From Mesostigma viride (Eukaryota > Streptophyta > Mesostigmatophyceae > Mesostigmatales > Mesostigmataceae): 64,000 nt of DNA. Shown piece by piece: positions 1-11,567 of this stretch. Every line of letters starts with the position of its first letter. The stretch's first letter is position 1. The stretch is from contig RPFO01000296.1 of assembly GCA_009746045.1 (NCBI GenBank), positions 2,328,894-2,392,893 on the forward strand. The letters are read 5' to 3'. The notes under the pieces are model-generated. The model was not told the DNA's origin. It did no database searches and saw only the letters and a list, made by a program, of their open reading frames with translations. The position numbers were made by a program, and so were the translations under genes.

Positions 1-1172
1 TTGGTAAGCGACAAATGCGTGCGCTGTAAGCGCCGGAGGCGACGTAGAGTATGGTCATCCTTGCAGTGATGGTTATGGCGCGTGTTGATGCGACAACGCT
101 TCCGCCATGCCTGTGAGGAGATACGATAGGGGAACTGCCGAGAAATAGCAGTGTACTTCCGGTAATCAATGCCACTGGATTGCCGTATTCTGTGGAGGGT
201 AAGAGCATGCCAGAAAGTCATAAGGTGTTTCATGATGATTCAGATGCATGCACTGAGAGCTAAGACATCAAACAGAACCAGAGCGGAGCATATTGAGGTA
301 AGTCAATATTCACTGCGTAACACCCGTTACGCGATAGCGGTGGTCCATGATGCATCTCCCCGGGGCAGGATGTGGCTAACAACACAGCTGAATGGACTCG
401 GAACATGTGGATTCCCAGTGGGGGGGCCTTCCAATTGTCATACTTGACACCTCTTTCCTGTAACGAAAAGATTTCCCTTCTTCATGTTCCAGATGAGTCA
501 CCGTGCTCCTGCCTTTGTGTTTTTTTGGCGTTTGTAAAGAGATATGGGAGGGTAAACAAAAGCAAAGGCTGATATTGCCGTGTGGGGGCCCGATCCTTGG
601 TTAGTCTCTCAAGTGCCCACAGAAAAACACGAGAGTAGCACACACAGCGCGCAGCCCAGCCTAGCTCCCTCAGTAAGAGTAAAAGAAAAAGGACAAGAAC
701 AGCAAAACAAACGAGAACAAGAAAAAGAACAAAACACAGACACGTAGTGCAATGTGAGCGGAATGATGGAGGAAGGTGAGAGGGGGACATCGTATTGAAT
801 GTGTAGGCATTGAGGCAGCCGAAGCGTCCCATCCCCGGGTACATTCGTGGCTTTCAAAAAAGCCACAACCTGCGTGGAAGAGGAAAATGCAGGAACGATG
901 AGTATGATCCTGAAAACGAGGTTGAGGAAACGCGGAGAGGAAATGCCGGCCGCTGAAACGATTCCGATGGAACTATGGGTTTCGTCGACATGAGGCGGTG
1001 CAGCTGACTATCTCTATGGTGTCGTGTGTGACCGGGAGTGCCGGTTCACGTGCGCACTCGTCGGACTAGCCCGACGACATGTGTGCTTGGTTGCCCACGG
1101 CTGAAATCCTCTTGCCCGTCATGCAAAGGCCACGCCTCCTAGCCGAAAACGAACTATATTCAACCAATCTAA
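1..1172. other. No recognisable gene
   Basis: Short overlapping frames only. An A-rich, purine-biased tract lies at about 680-760. I see no domain, repeat family or RNA gene that I can support. Confidence 0.5.
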
Positions 1173-1426
1173 TATCAAAGAGACAACCAGCGCAGGCCAG
1201 AAATCGGGAGAATCCGGACCATGGTAGCTCGAGCCTGCCGTTATCTTTTCCGCGTTTTCGAGTCGTTCAGGATGATGAAGATGAATGGTGATGGAAATGT
1301 GTATCCTTGTGCATTGAAATTATGGCTGGCTTACGTGTGGAGCGACTAGATGACCTAGACGGTGGGGCCGGAAACAGCATGCTTGATCAGGGCGTGTGTT
1401 TCTAGCCTAACTGGCCGGGAGTGTCT
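1173..1426 (+). repeat. Dispersed repeat A, 3'-truncated copy
   Basis: First of at least five copies of one repeat in this window; the others are near 8810/16756, 29455, 54031, and 58012 on the minus strand. Copies share the left border GAGACAACCAGCGCAGG and run about 380 bp when complete. This copy stops at GTGTCT. In two copies (54.0 kb and 58.0 kb) the repeat runs straight into the start of a nuclease-type reading frame, so repeat A looks like the 5' part of a retroelement rather than a separate family. Confidence 0.7.
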
Positions 1427-1560
1427 ATATACTCCCAACGGAGTTATAAGTAAAGTAAGTAAGTACTTGCGTGTCATGCGCAAAGGCATGCCACGGAGTA
1501 CTATGCTAATCTCATTAGAAAGATAATTACACAAAAGTTTAAACAAATATCGTCTGCATC
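1427..1560 (-). repeat. LINE 3'-end fragments with AAGT tail
   Basis: ACTCCcaacGGAGT is a small stem-loop also seen at other LINE 3' ends here. It is followed by an (AAGT)n run and a stretch that recurs almost exactly at 16877-16952, where target duplications mark it as an insertion. Confidence 0.55.
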
Positions 1561-1628
1561 ATCCCCCAACCGTTAAGCACTAGATGGGGATGTAATCCTC
1601 ATCCGAGCTTACGGAGTTATGTTCCTAA

Positions 1629-3372
1629 TTAACCCGTGTTTTTTTACAACGCGATACATCGCGTTGTAGGGTTAGAACGCGATGTATCGCGTTGTAATCT
1701 GACACGTGGCAAACCTATTGAACATGCGATTTTTGGTCTGAAACTTTCAAGATAGGTCAGAAACATCTCATAGAATTCAAGAAAAAATCCTGGTATTTTT
1801 GGTATTTTTTTTGTGACAGCTGCAAACAAATATGTACCACTGAAATCAGGCATTTTCGCGGGACGAAGGTGAAGACGACGGCGATGGCGGCAGGTAGATC
1901 TCGCCAGTTTTCGCGCGAATTTCAGTGGCTGTTGGGTGGCACGACCATGATGATGCGTTCAAAGGTTGATAATTAGGTTTCTACGAGTTTGTTGAGGTAC
2001 TGGGGCAAAGGAAACGTAGTTTTTTCCAGTTTCTCACCCAACTTTCATGCGGAAACCCTGGAAACCGGCATACATATTATTACGTCAAGACTCGGGTCTG
2101 CTGCGGCACCATGCTTGGTATTTCCATGGTGTTTCGACTTCTTAACACATGTTTATTCATTCCGAACGTCCGGACTCTCGGCTAAACCGAGAATTGTGCA
2201 GACTTTTATTGGGTAGCGCCGGGCATGATGGTGCCTGCAAATAGCGTAAGGCGTGACCGTGGCTATTGCTACGGTATGCTGTATTTTCCTGGAAATGGCC
2301 TCTGCCACCGGCTCAATAGTGCTTGCAGGCGTAAGTATATCGTGTTTCTACCTAGTTTCTGCCAGTTTTCCACTTATTTCTACCGACCTCTGCCCAGCCT
2401 CTCTAAGACCGCCATCCTACTCGACGTTGCTTGCATGTCAGCCATAGCAGGTTGCAGTTGTGCAGTATTTAGGTGCTGTATACGTCGCCAAGCCGTGCAT
2501 ATATCGTGAGGATTGGATGTTGATGGTTTATACTGCGTTGATTGTGCAAGAAGACCAGCTAGGTGCCCATAATCATGGTGTATAATCATGTGTTGTTAGC
2601 ATCTTGCCACCATTTGCTAGCATGCATTCCAGCGTCATCTTTGCCTGCATGTAAGCTCATGGATCACTCAACCTATCCAAGCCTTGCATTACACGTGCCT
2701 CTTTCTTTCAGTATTGCACGCGTTATGGAATGAAAACCCAGCACCTCCGTTCCCACGAGGCATGTGCTCAACACGTTGTGAGAGTGGATGATGCTTTGGC
2801 TATGGCTGCCTGATTCAGTCATATTAGTCATCCAGTCATGATGTTTGATGCATGTTTGATGCTGTATAACTTATACAACACCTATTTTCAACGTTTTGAC
2901 CCTCCAAGCTCACTATGGCCCCGTTTATGGGGCTCATGTCGTTGCGTCATGTTGTGAAGGGCTCTCATTTTTCCCACTGCGTTGTACTGCGTTGTAATTG
3001 TGATGCTAATGAAAAATAGCTCCAGTGGCCCAATGGGCCTGAGTTTTGTTTCACAGAGCCTGCATATGTTGCCCATAGCTCGTGCAAGAAGCCAGATTTT
3101 TTTCATGAACCATTTGTGAATAAGCACATGACTTGTGACCTAGGGTCAAGAAATCGCGGTCATGGTCAGACCCCCCTGTATTCAAACCAGTGTATCTCTC
3201 TAATGAATTAGCATTTTGTAGGTCTGAGTAGCTCAAAAAATCCTTTGATTTATGGGCTTTCAGGAAAGTATATACATGACCATGAAAAAAAATTTTCCTG
3301 AGGTGCTATACGCGTTCTAAAAAAAGCTTACAACGCGATATATCGCGTTCTAATTAAAAAAACACGGGTTAA
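1629..3372. mobile_element. Non-autonomous TTAA-flanked DNA transposon (family 1)
   Basis: The ends read TTAA-CCCGTGTTTTTTTA and, inverted, the same 14 bases followed by TTAA. The perfect 14-bp terminal inverted repeat starting CCC, with TTAA on both sides, is what piggyBac-type elements leave. Next to each end are palindromes built from ACAACGCGAT and ATCGCGTTGT (two at the left, one at the right). The 1.74-kb interior has no frame that looks like a transposase, so it would need one in trans. A second, right-truncated copy lies at 21838-22345. The piggyBac assignment rests only on the ends. Confidence 0.7.
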
Positions 3373-3669
3373 TTAATTAATTTGTGCACAATGCGCTGGT
3401 TGTCACAGGACTTGACTCTGTAGAATCAATTAATTAACCCATAGTCCGCTGACCCATGTTTGGCACTTTCATACCCCTGAGAAAAAAAATAATAACTCAC
3501 AGGCCACAACTCCAAATACCGGGGCCAACCACTTGGATGCTCGGAGTATCTACATTTCAGGGCTTTCATGATCGATATGCAATAATACCATGTTTCCCTC
3601 CCACTGAGGACTTATGCTCACGTGACGCAGTCACCTGTCTATTAATTAATGAATTCATTAATTAATTAA

Positions 3670-5519
3670 CACGTCGTACGTCAAAACTCAGTCCTAAAAA
3701 TAGGACTGAGTATGCCAACTTTGAGAACATGTAGCGGTAAGGGTAGGGGGGTACCCCATATTTGATCAGGCACTCCGCAAAGGTGAAAACCATTTGCGTT
3801 CAGTACCGGGCCGCGGAAAACGCGGAAAAACGCGATCTGCAAATGAATCCGACCGGAATCGAACTGGGGACCCCATATTTGATCCCCATATGTTTGATAT
3901 GCATCAGAGCACTCAATATCATGCTAATGCTTGGGCATATGCCTAAAAAATCATATGTTGACCAAATCATGTAAAATTTTACAAGGGTGTCAACCCATGC
4001 TCGCGATTTGGCAATTTTCTGTGGAAGGACGAGTTGGGAAAATTCAATAAAATCCATATGCATGTTGAAAAAATATAGGCGTGTAAACAATATAGTTCTT
4101 GAAACATGGCAAAAAACTGGGCTCAATTTGGCCACAGCCTCTACCTGAAACTCGCCAAAAACCACCAGCCCTAAGAATGGGTTTCGAGGTTGCTAGCAAT
4201 GTGCAAGCATGTAAGTGCGGTCATACTACACACCACCGTGGCAACCAACCATGCCAATCAACTCATTTCCCTTCTAGCATAACAGGAAAACATACTTGCA
4301 TCATCATATTGCAGTTATATTGTACCTTAGTATATGTGTGAGAGCCTATGCACGCACGTAGGGAATGGGCATTGATACCTACCTACAAAGGGTTTTATTA
4401 TGAGCCTTAACCACCAATATAATGGGTAGGTTAAGCATATTTCAATTGTTTTTAACAAGAATAGAGATGGCTAACACTGTTTTGCCTTGCCATGGCATGG
4501 CCAACATACTTGCTGGCACATGATGACAGTGGTTTATCACCAAGATTCTTCACTCACCCGTATAAGCTTGAAAGCACGCTGGATGCAGCCCATGGCCATA
4601 CAATCACGCAGTATGAACGTAGCAAAAGAATAACTAACATCTATGAAGGTATTTAAACCCATACAGCGCCTAAAAAACTGCAAAAGTACACTAGGGTAAG
4701 GCAAATGCCTGGTAACATCATACAAAATGGGGGGTTTAGAGAGGGGCAGGCAACGGTCAAGAAAGCGCATCAAGATTCGAAACTGACAGCGCCTTGCAAG
4801 CTCTAACTCATGTAAGAACATAACAAAACGATGAGGTGACGATATTTCAGCTTTACCGTGCACGGATGGCGTTATCTTGGCCCAGGCGGTGCCCGCAAAA
4901 GTGACACTCGCGGCACACAAACCATGACATGACAGAGTGGTCGAAATAATCAACTCTTTACTGCCACTGACTTAATTCTACACACATGCATGATAATAAG
5001 TAGAAAGAAGCATATAAACCCTTCGAAATGCACCGTAAAGTAAATTTAGTCATCAATTCCGTCAACCTGCCTGGTCGCAGTTTTTTCCAGCAAGAGCAGT
5101 GCCGACACCTGGTAAATCGCATCCCCGGGAGCTAAAAATTGGTTTGTGTCATCTTTAGGACATATAAAATCTATTTCCTGGGTTTTACCAGCTAAATCGT
5201 CCGCAAACGTAAACTGCATGCATGGGCGCAAGCCGCCATGGCTAGGTCGTGCATTTCCGGAACTCGCGTTTCACGTGAAAAAGTACCCTTACCACCTGTA
5301 CTTTGACCGTACATTTAGCCGCCCAAACAAAATCCAAAAAAATCGCAAAAATATGTCTAAGAAAGGTCATTTCACGTAGTATTTGAATAAATTTTGAGGG
5401 AATTTTTTTGACAAACATTCCGACTTGGGCGAATTTTCTACGAAACCCAAAAACTCAGTCCTAAGAATAGGACTGAGTTGAACTCAGTCCTAAGAATAGG
5501 TGCAGTGACGAACGACGTG
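3670..5519. mobile_element. Non-autonomous TTAA-flanked DNA transposon (family 2)
   Basis: Termini CACGTCGTACGTCA and inverted CACGTCGTTCGTCA differ at one base and are flanked by TTAA at 3666-3669 and 5520-5523. Just inside each end lie copies of the palindrome ACTCAGTCCTA/TAGGACTGAGT, one at the left and one and a half at the right. The architecture (TTAA target, short inverted repeats, subterminal palindromes) matches family 1 but the sequence differs. A truncated SINE is nested inside. The reading frames inside, including a 121-codon minus frame, resemble nothing I know. Confidence 0.65.
3762..3869 (-). mobile_element. 5'-truncated tRNA-derived SINE
   Basis: Same family as the full copy at 17035-17179, but it stops in the B-box region, so the tRNA-like head is lost. 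It is flanked by the direct repeat ACCCCATAT (3753-3761 and 3870-3878), a target duplication. It lies inside TTAA element 2 and is therefore younger than that insertion. Confidence 0.65.
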
Positions 5520-5599
5520 TTAATGCAATAATACCACGGGTTTATCAAAGCATTTGGATGATAAATTAAATTTAAATTAAATTGAAACATATCTCCGTC

Positions 5600-6030
5600 G
5601 ACCTAGTGGTCCCAGTCCAGTTTGAGTACTGCATCCACTCTCTAGATAGCTTCGAGTTAGGATAGTTCGATCACGCGGCTTCCTCCACCCCACCCATCAT
5701 GAAATATGTGCTACATGACCTCCCCACGGAGGCATGTTATAATTTAATTTTTAATTTAATTTAATCCACTCTCTCTCCCGTCTTTGGACTGCCATGCAGG
5801 ACAAGACACGGTGGAAGAAGATTGTCAAGGCGCACACGCCCGACCCTGTGGGCAAGCCCCCTCCCCCCAAGCGGAGGAGGCGTTTTGATGAGTGAGGATT
5901 TTCTAGACTAGATAGCTTAGAGCTAGGATAGTTCGATTACGCGGCTTCCTCCACCCCATCCATCATGGAATATGTGCTACATGACCTCCCCACGGAGGCA
6001 TGTTATAATTTAATTTAATTTAATTGTAAT
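5600..6030 (+). pseudogene. LINE-A 3' end: last codons of ORF2 and 3' UTR
   Basis: The frame after 5764 matches the end of the ORF2 remnant at 8150-8329 (basic tail, VKAHTPDPVG region). It continues into the same 3' UTR with the hairpin CCTCCccacGGAGG and an AATTTAATTT tail. It is interrupted at 5644-5763 by another copy of the same 3' UTR. Confidence 0.7.
5644..5763 (+). mobile_element. 120-bp 5'-truncated LINE-A insertion
   Basis: Contains only LINE-A 3' UTR and tail. It is bounded by the 11-bp direct repeat ATCCACTCTCT (5633-5643 and 5764-5774), a target duplication. This shows that LINE-A inserts by target-primed reverse transcription with severe 5' truncation, here into an older copy of itself. 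Confidence 0.75.
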
Positions 6031-6084
6031 TTTTTTAATATCTCCGTCGGGAGTACATGTAGCACATATACCTGAGCTCCGTGG

Positions 6085-6163
6085 TGTATGTCATCTCCGT
6101 GGTGTATGTCATCTCCGTGGTACGGTATGTCATCTCCGTGGTGTATGTCATGCCTAACGAGCC
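6085..6163 (+). repeat. Short tandem repeat, about 18-bp unit, 4 copies
   Basis: Unit CATCTCCGTGGTGTATGT repeated with one 5-bp variation. It lies just upstream of a LINE 5' end and could be a leftover of LINE 3' hairpin sequence (CTCCG...GTGG). Confidence 0.6.
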
Positions 6164-6199
6164 ACGAGGTAGCCATGGCTGACGGCGGAGCTCATAACT

Positions 6200-6868
6200 T
6201 TCACGTTTGAGCACCGAATTTAGCCGTGAATATCACAGTCGACGCGTCTTTCTAAGACGCACATGCTGATATAATTTTCCGACGCTATTACGCAGTATAT
6301 GGCGAACAAACGCGCCTCGACGCAACGCAGCCTGGCGGCTGCGCTCGGCAATGAAAATACGTCTGCAGCTCCGGCTGCAGCTTCGTCATCAGGTCCGGCA
6401 GGCAGCGCGGACACTATCGTGCACTGGTGCTCGCCCAGCCTCCCGGGCTTGCCTCGCCATCTGCATCGCCAGAGCCCAAGCGCAGTCGCTCTGCTGAGCC
6501 GCACTGGGACGAGATTTCCTTTTACATCAACGCCTATGGCTTCTGGAAGCGCGGTCCCGGAGTCTTCATGGAAGACGTGTTTTTCGGCACGTACTCCTCG
6601 CTTCTGGACCTGTGCTTGTACCTCAGTGTGCTCCAACAATCGCGGCCGCTGGCCAGGCGGTCAGCTTGCCGACCCCGCCGAGGATCTCCCGCGCATTGGC
6701 CGCATGAATCGTCCCAGGCTCCAACGCTTCGCCCTCTGCTCCCTCCTCGGGCGCTCCGACGTCGAGATCTGGGCTCCCCCCCCACCGCCCCCCACCGTTG
6801 CGACAGAATCCATCGTCCGCGCCCTCCTTAAGGGGACTCGCACGTCCAAAAGCCTGAAAAACTGACTT
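6200..6868 (+). pseudogene. LINE 5' UTR and truncated ORF1
   Basis: The 5' UTR motif ending in TTACGCAGTAT just before ATG at 6299 recurs at 30.1 kb, 31.7 kb and 63.9 kb. The encoded N-terminus (MANKRASTQRSLAAALGNEN) matches the intact 458-residue ORF1 at 62541-63917. The frame shifts near residue 40 and shifts back near residue 110. Similarity ends at about residue 175, where an unrelated repeat begins. ORF1 proteins of LINEs bind RNA; this copy cannot make one. Confidence 0.75.
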
Positions 6869-7085
6869 TAATGAATATCAGTTCCAATGCACTTGGGAAC
6901 CATCTAGTGATGATTGAGAACCATAAATATGATGTTTGGACATTCATGCCATGCACCACTTGTTGGGGGTACTACCCCCAACCACGCACCGGTGGCGAGC
7001 TAAAAATAGAAAAAGACGCTATTTATGATATATTTTGCCCAAGACAAACCACTTATCCAAATGACCTGCCCATACATTCCTGCAA
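6869..7085. repeat. Dispersed repeat B
   Basis: Shares the segments TGATGATTG..GACCAT, CACTTG..GGGGGTACTA and CTAAAAATAGAAAAAGACGC with 22440-22690, in the same order and orientation. No coding potential. It sits between an ORF1 fragment and an RT fragment. Confidence 0.6.
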
Positions 7086-8336
7086 AGTTCACCACGGGGT
7101 GTGGCAAGGTTGTGTCCTGTCCCCATACCTGTTCATTATTGTCGTGGATCACGTCATGCGCCGGGCACGTGCGCGCTTTACTGCTTTACTGGGTTCGAGC
7201 CAGGCTTGGACATCCTTAACGTGAAAGAGCACGGCGGGGTTAGACCTGGTTACCGCCTTGCCGACCTGATTTATGCGGATGATCGACACCACCCTCATCG
7301 AGAGCCCCGAGCACATTCAGACCTGGCTGGACTGTCTGGGCCTGGAGGCGAGGGCGGTGGGGTTGGAGATTAGTGTCAAAACTGAGGCGATGGTGATTGG
7401 GGCCTCCAGTACACCACCGCTGCCGCGCCTGCTCGACGGGACGGAGGTCCCGTTCCGCGACCGCTTCAAGCTGTTGGGGAGCTGGCTTCCTGACACTGCC
7501 GACGATGTGGACACCCGCATCGGCCTTGCCTGGGCCAAGCTCCGTTAATTCGCTCAAGACCTACTGGCGCTCGAAGGGCCTGGGCGAGCACCGCAAGCGC
7601 ATGCTCTTCAAGGTCCTCGCCCCTCACGGTGCTCACGTATGGCGCCGAGGCGTGGACACTCCCACCCAAACTGGCAGCTAGGCTAGACGGTACGGTTTAC
7701 AGTTGCCTGGGCCAAGCTCCGTTAATTCGCTCAAGACCTACTGGCGCTCGAAGGGCCTGGGCGAGCACCGCAAGCGCATGCTCTTCAAGGTCCTCGCCCC
7801 TCACGGTGCTCACGTATATGGCGCCGAGGCGTGGACACTCCCACCCAAACTGGCAGCTAGGCTAGACGGTACGGTTTATTACAGGATGCTCCGACAGGTC
7901 CTTAACGTAGGGTTTTCCGAGCGTCCGTCATCAGAGTCTTTGTATCATGGCATGCCTCGTATTTCGGACGAGATTAGGCAGCGTAGTAGGATAGCATTTG
8001 TAGGACACCTTGCTCGCACCAGCCAGGTAGACACCGCCCTTGGTCTGGCCGGCCCCCAACGGCGTGGCCAGCCAGGGCGCCACATTCTGACATGGCCTGG
8101 CCCCGAGGACATTCCCAAAAGGGTAGGGAAACCTGTCACGAACTACATCCAGATGTTGCTGGACGACCTACTAGTGGTCCTAGCCCAGTTTGAGCACCGC
8201 ATCCACTCTCTCTCCCGTCTTTGGACTGCCATGCAGGACAAGACGCGGTGGAAGAGGATTGTCAAGGCGCACACGCCCGACCCTGTGGGCATGCAAGCCC
8301 CCTCCCCCCAAGCGGAGGCGGCGTTTTGATGAGTAG
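7086..8336 (+). pseudogene. LINE-A reverse transcriptase C-terminal half
   Basis: Shows the LINE RT hallmarks: a GVWQGCVLSPYLF box at about 7095-7135, and the YADD catalytic box at about 7270, now spanning a frame break. The post-RT region follows (GSWLPD, TYGAEAWT, SLYHGMPRIS, GHLAR), ending in a basic tail at 8329. At least two frameshifts and an internal 177-bp duplication inactivate it. The upstream endonuclease and RT domains are missing. The layout fits an RTE- or L1-like LINE; I cannot place the clade from the fragment. Confidence 0.8.
7526..7878 (+). repeat. 177-bp tandem duplication inside the RT pseudogene
   Basis: 7526-7702 and 7703-7878 are near-identical. The second copy has a 2-bp insertion (GTATATGGCG against GTATGGCG). 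The duplication repeats the TYGAEAWT region and breaks the frame. Confidence 0.8.
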
Positions 8337-8490
8337 TGTAGTTAGGATTTTCTAGACTAGATAGCTTAGAGTTAGGGTAGTTCGATTACGCGGCTTCCTC
8401 CACCCCATCCATCATGGAATATGTGCTACATGATCTCCCAACGGAGGCATGTTATCATTTAATTTAATTTAATTTAATTTTTTAATTAAA
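8337..8490 (+). repeat. LINE-A 3' UTR and tail
   Basis: Ends with the hairpin region (CTCCcaacGGAG) and an AATTTAATTTAATTT tail. Nearly the same as the 5.9-6.0 kb copy. Confidence 0.75.
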
Positions 8491-8809
8491 TGGCCTCACG
8501 TTGCATCACTTGCATTGCATGGGTAGTTTGCATGAGGCAGCCGTTCCATCTCGTTGTCAGCAAGTGAAAAGGCTCTTTCTGTACTGTAATGAATGAGCAA
8601 CAACTTGGAAACATTATCCTGTCCCTCTTTATAACAGTCTTTAAATCAGAAAGACGAGGGCAAATATCTGGACAAGGTGGCAATAACCACTGCAAAATGC
8701 ACTTGAGAACGTCTTATTAATCCAGAGTTCTACCCTTTGAGAAGCTGCCTTGCGTTAGCAGCGATCCTGGGCCCTCTAGCTCGCTCACCTCGATTCATCT
8801 GCGCTTCTT
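8491..8809. other. No recognisable gene
   Basis: Unique-looking A+T-moderate sequence between a LINE tail and repeat A. Nothing supportable. Confidence 0.5.
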
Positions 8810-8918
8810 TATCAAGGAGACAACCAGCGCAGGCCAGAAATCGGGAGAATCCGGACCATGGTAGCTCAAGCCTGCCGTTATCTTGTCCGCGTGTTCGAGT
8901 CGTTCAGGATGATGAATA
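8810..8918 (+). repeat. Dispersed repeat A, left part split by Copia
   Basis: Matches the first 105 bp of repeat A and stops at the retrotransposon target site. The match resumes at 16756. The last five bases, GAATA, are the target duplication. Confidence 0.8.
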
Positions 8919-9535
8919 AGTTAACGTAAAGGATTTACGTTAGATGGATAGAGATTGTTACGCTCTTTCCAGCGGTACCTTGAACGCCTCATTTGGTTAA
9001 GGAACGTAAAAGTTATGACGTTTCCTAGGCTGTGCCGACAGTACCCGGCGCGCCACTGTGGGCGCGTACGGACACAGAATGTACAAGTGTCACTTTGATA
9101 GTCCGCAGGACGTTGACAGGACTTGTACAGGACTTGATGGTCAATTGATAGGTAGGCGTGCTGTAGCGCGCCAGGACCTATGAGACAATTGATGCTGACT
9201 AGTGTACGGATAGGTCCACAGGACTAGCCGTATGGACAATTGATAGATCTGCGCGCCAAAGGCGTGCCAGAGTCTGTGTAATCAATTGATTGACAGTTCA
9301 GCTGTGACAGTGCAGCTGAATACTTGGACGCGTCCCTAGCAAGCTATATGAGTGACTTGGTCACACCGGGACGCTAGTTCTTGCGTGCACGTTCTCTTGG
9401 CACTGCGACCCTGTCGTCTGTGCTGCGTGCAGTCTTGGAAGTGACGTGACTTACGTCTGTGTTTCCTTGTTATTAATAAAGGCAACTTCCTGCAAGAACC
9501 ATGGCGGAATTCGTGGCATTCTCACCCTCACAACT
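8919..9535 (+). repeat. 5' LTR of the Copia element
   Basis: Same length as the 3' LTR and almost the same sequence. It contains TTATTAATAAAGG near 9470, a possible polyadenylation or initiation region, and a short upstream ATG in strong context at 9501. No obvious primer-binding site complementary to a tRNA 3' end follows; a 12-bp direct repeat (CAACTCGTATTA) sits there instead. Confidence 0.9.
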
Positions 9536-9571
9536 CGTATTACAACTCGTATTACACGCTCTGTCAAAAAG

Positions 9572-10282
9572 ATGCCAAATTCGGAAGAATTTCGGATTCC
9601 CGATGACGAGGAAATAGCCGCTCCGCCGGCTGGTTCTTCGTCAAGACCGACTGCGCCGTCGTGGCAGCAATTGCTCGACGAAGTTACGATCTCGCTCGAC
9701 GAGCTTCATCGTCAGCAGCGTGCAGCTCACGCATTGCTCGGGGATAACCCCGAGGACCCCGATTTGCCAGCACTGGTGCCGGCAATCCGCAACCTGTTGG
9801 ACCAGATTCGAAACATTTTATCGACATTTACGGTCCAGGTGCGGGGAGGTTTGCGGTCGGTGACCGAAGTCACGACTGCCATTGAGGAGTTGGACAACGT
9901 CCTCTCTTCACTCACCGGTTACCAGAGAAACCTGCAAAACTGGGCATCGCTACGCACGGGGGGCGCGCCGGCGGTGTCAACAAATTTGTTTCAGGATCTC
10001 GCGCTGCTATCGCTGCTCACTCGCGGCGTACGCAGTCGTGAGCGCCAGGTTTTAATTAACCTGGTGGCATTTCTCGCCTCTGTGCGAGAGTGGATTCCCG
10101 CGGGGTGGGAATTATTGACGATCTTTACACATCCTCTGCGCCTCGTCGCGCGTCGGCGCGTCGCAACTTACGCGGCGGGGAGCACGCCGGTTTTAATTCA
10201 TACCGGTGCAGGTCCGGAGCTGGATATGGAGGATCGTGAGTTCGTATACACGTACTGCGACTTCAGGGGCCTTGACTACTAG
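9572..10282 (+). CDS. Extra ORF upstream of gag, unknown function
   Basis: An open frame of 236 codons starts MPNSEEFRIPDDEE; the same frame is open back into the LTR. I do not recognise a domain. The protein is acidic at the N-terminus, then mostly helical-looking, with heptad-like leucines around residues 30-110 (LDELHRQQRAAHALL) that could form a coiled coil. It has no zinc knuckle and no catalytic motif. A frame before gag is not standard for Copia. It could be an accessory protein or a captured host segment. It is intact while gag and pol are broken. Confidence 0.55.
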   Translation: MPNSEEFRIPDDEEIAAPPAGSSSRPTAPSWQQLLDEVTISLDELHRQQRAAHALLGDNPEDPDLPALVPAIRNLLDQIRNILSTFTVQVRGGLRSVTEVTTAIEELDNVLSSLTGYQRNLQNWASLRTGGAPAVSTNLFQDLALLSLLTRGVRSRERQVLINLVAFLASVREWIPAGWELLTIFTHPLRLVARRRVATYAAGSTPVLIHTGAGPELDMEDREFVYTYCDFRGLDY

Positions 10283-10450
10283 TCGGCCTAATTTTCTTTG
10301 CAGTACTCGTCGACATTTTTTTTGTCGAATTTTCAGCGGCAATTCGCGGGGGCGGCAGCGACACCGGCGCAGGCGGCAGTGGCGACACAAATTTTGTACA
10401 TATTTTCTGCTGCTTTGTTAAGGTGTTCTTTGAATAGCTGGTAGTGCAGG

Positions 10451-11567
10451 ATGGCTGAGGGACGCCGTAGCAAGGGTCCAGCCAGTGGGAATAATAATGG
10501 GGGTGCTGGTAGTGGAACCGCTCACGTAGATGACGTGGGGCTTACCGGAGAGATTACCAACCTTCCTCACAATAATAATAATGCACAAGCTATTCATGGC
10601 TTTGATCTTACCACACAGGGTCTTTTAATTGTCAATCAGTTGCAGCCTGTAACCTCAGACTCCAAGCCTAAGCAGGCTGAAGAGTTTGTGGAGGATTGGA
10701 AGGGTTCCCTAGCTTGTACGGTGGTACAAATTACTATCAAATCTGGATAGGCAGTAGCACTTTTGGCAAGTGTACTGACCAGATTAAGGACCTAACCAGG
10801 GAGTGCAAAAGGCCAATAAGGCCTGGGCACTGTACGTGGCTGAGCTGAAGGAGCTGCTGGAAGACCAACGCAAGAAGGTCGGCATCCATTGGCAGGACAA
10901 GTATCAAGGGTGGGAGGTCAAGGGGGACCTGATCCAGAACTTTCTCAACTATTGTAAGATGGTTGAGGAGGGCAGGGCTCACGGCTTTAATGTCGCTGAT
11001 AACATAGCCCTAACCAACTGGCTCAAGGTTTCTGGGCTGGATAAGGCGACACGTGGCTCCTTAAAAGTCATGTGTGCCCCACACTCTACCCTGAAGGCCT
11101 ACAAGGTCATCATTAAACAAGCACTCGAGGCAGAGGAGCTGTTTGAGGGTGGAGTGCCAGCAGTGAAGGCTACCCAGGCAGGCGGGCGTACCCAGGGTGG
11201 CTCCAAGACGTCTGAGGCTGACCGAAGCCAAGGAGGGCGTAGGGGCAACCATAACAAGCGCAAGGGAGATCATTCACCTGATTCTGACAGGAGGTCACAC
11301 TCCAAGTCGGTGTTCAGGCGGGTGGGTGGTCAGCCCAAGCAGGGCAACGCGTCTGACAATGGGGGCAGTGGCCAGGGCAAGTCCAAGATACAATGCTACC
11401 TGTGCAAGGGGTGGGGGCACATCAAGAAGGAGTGTCCCAGCTTCAAGAAGTCCCAGGGCCAGGGCAGCAACAAGAATAACAACAACAACAACAAGAAGAA
11501 CAACAACAAGTCCCAGGCAGGCCAGCCTTCAAAGGGCAGTCAGCAAGAAGACAACAAGGAGCAGTGA
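10451..11567 (+). pseudogene. Copia gag with CCHC zinc knuckle
   Basis: Starts MAEGRRSKGPASGNNNG and reads about 97 codons. It then needs two shifts (around 10745 and 10800) to continue as a gag-like helical region (ALYVAELKELLEDQRKK). Near the end is CYLCKGWGHIKKEC, a CX2CX4HX4C zinc knuckle that binds RNA in capsids. An asparagine-lysine run precedes the stop at 11567. The knuckle and position make the gag assignment secure; the shifts suggest a dead copy. Confidence 0.8.

Noticed and set aside
3800-4165. 121-codon minus frame inside TTAA element 2 as a transposase
   Set aside because: Too short, partly made of SINE sequence, and without any catalytic motif.
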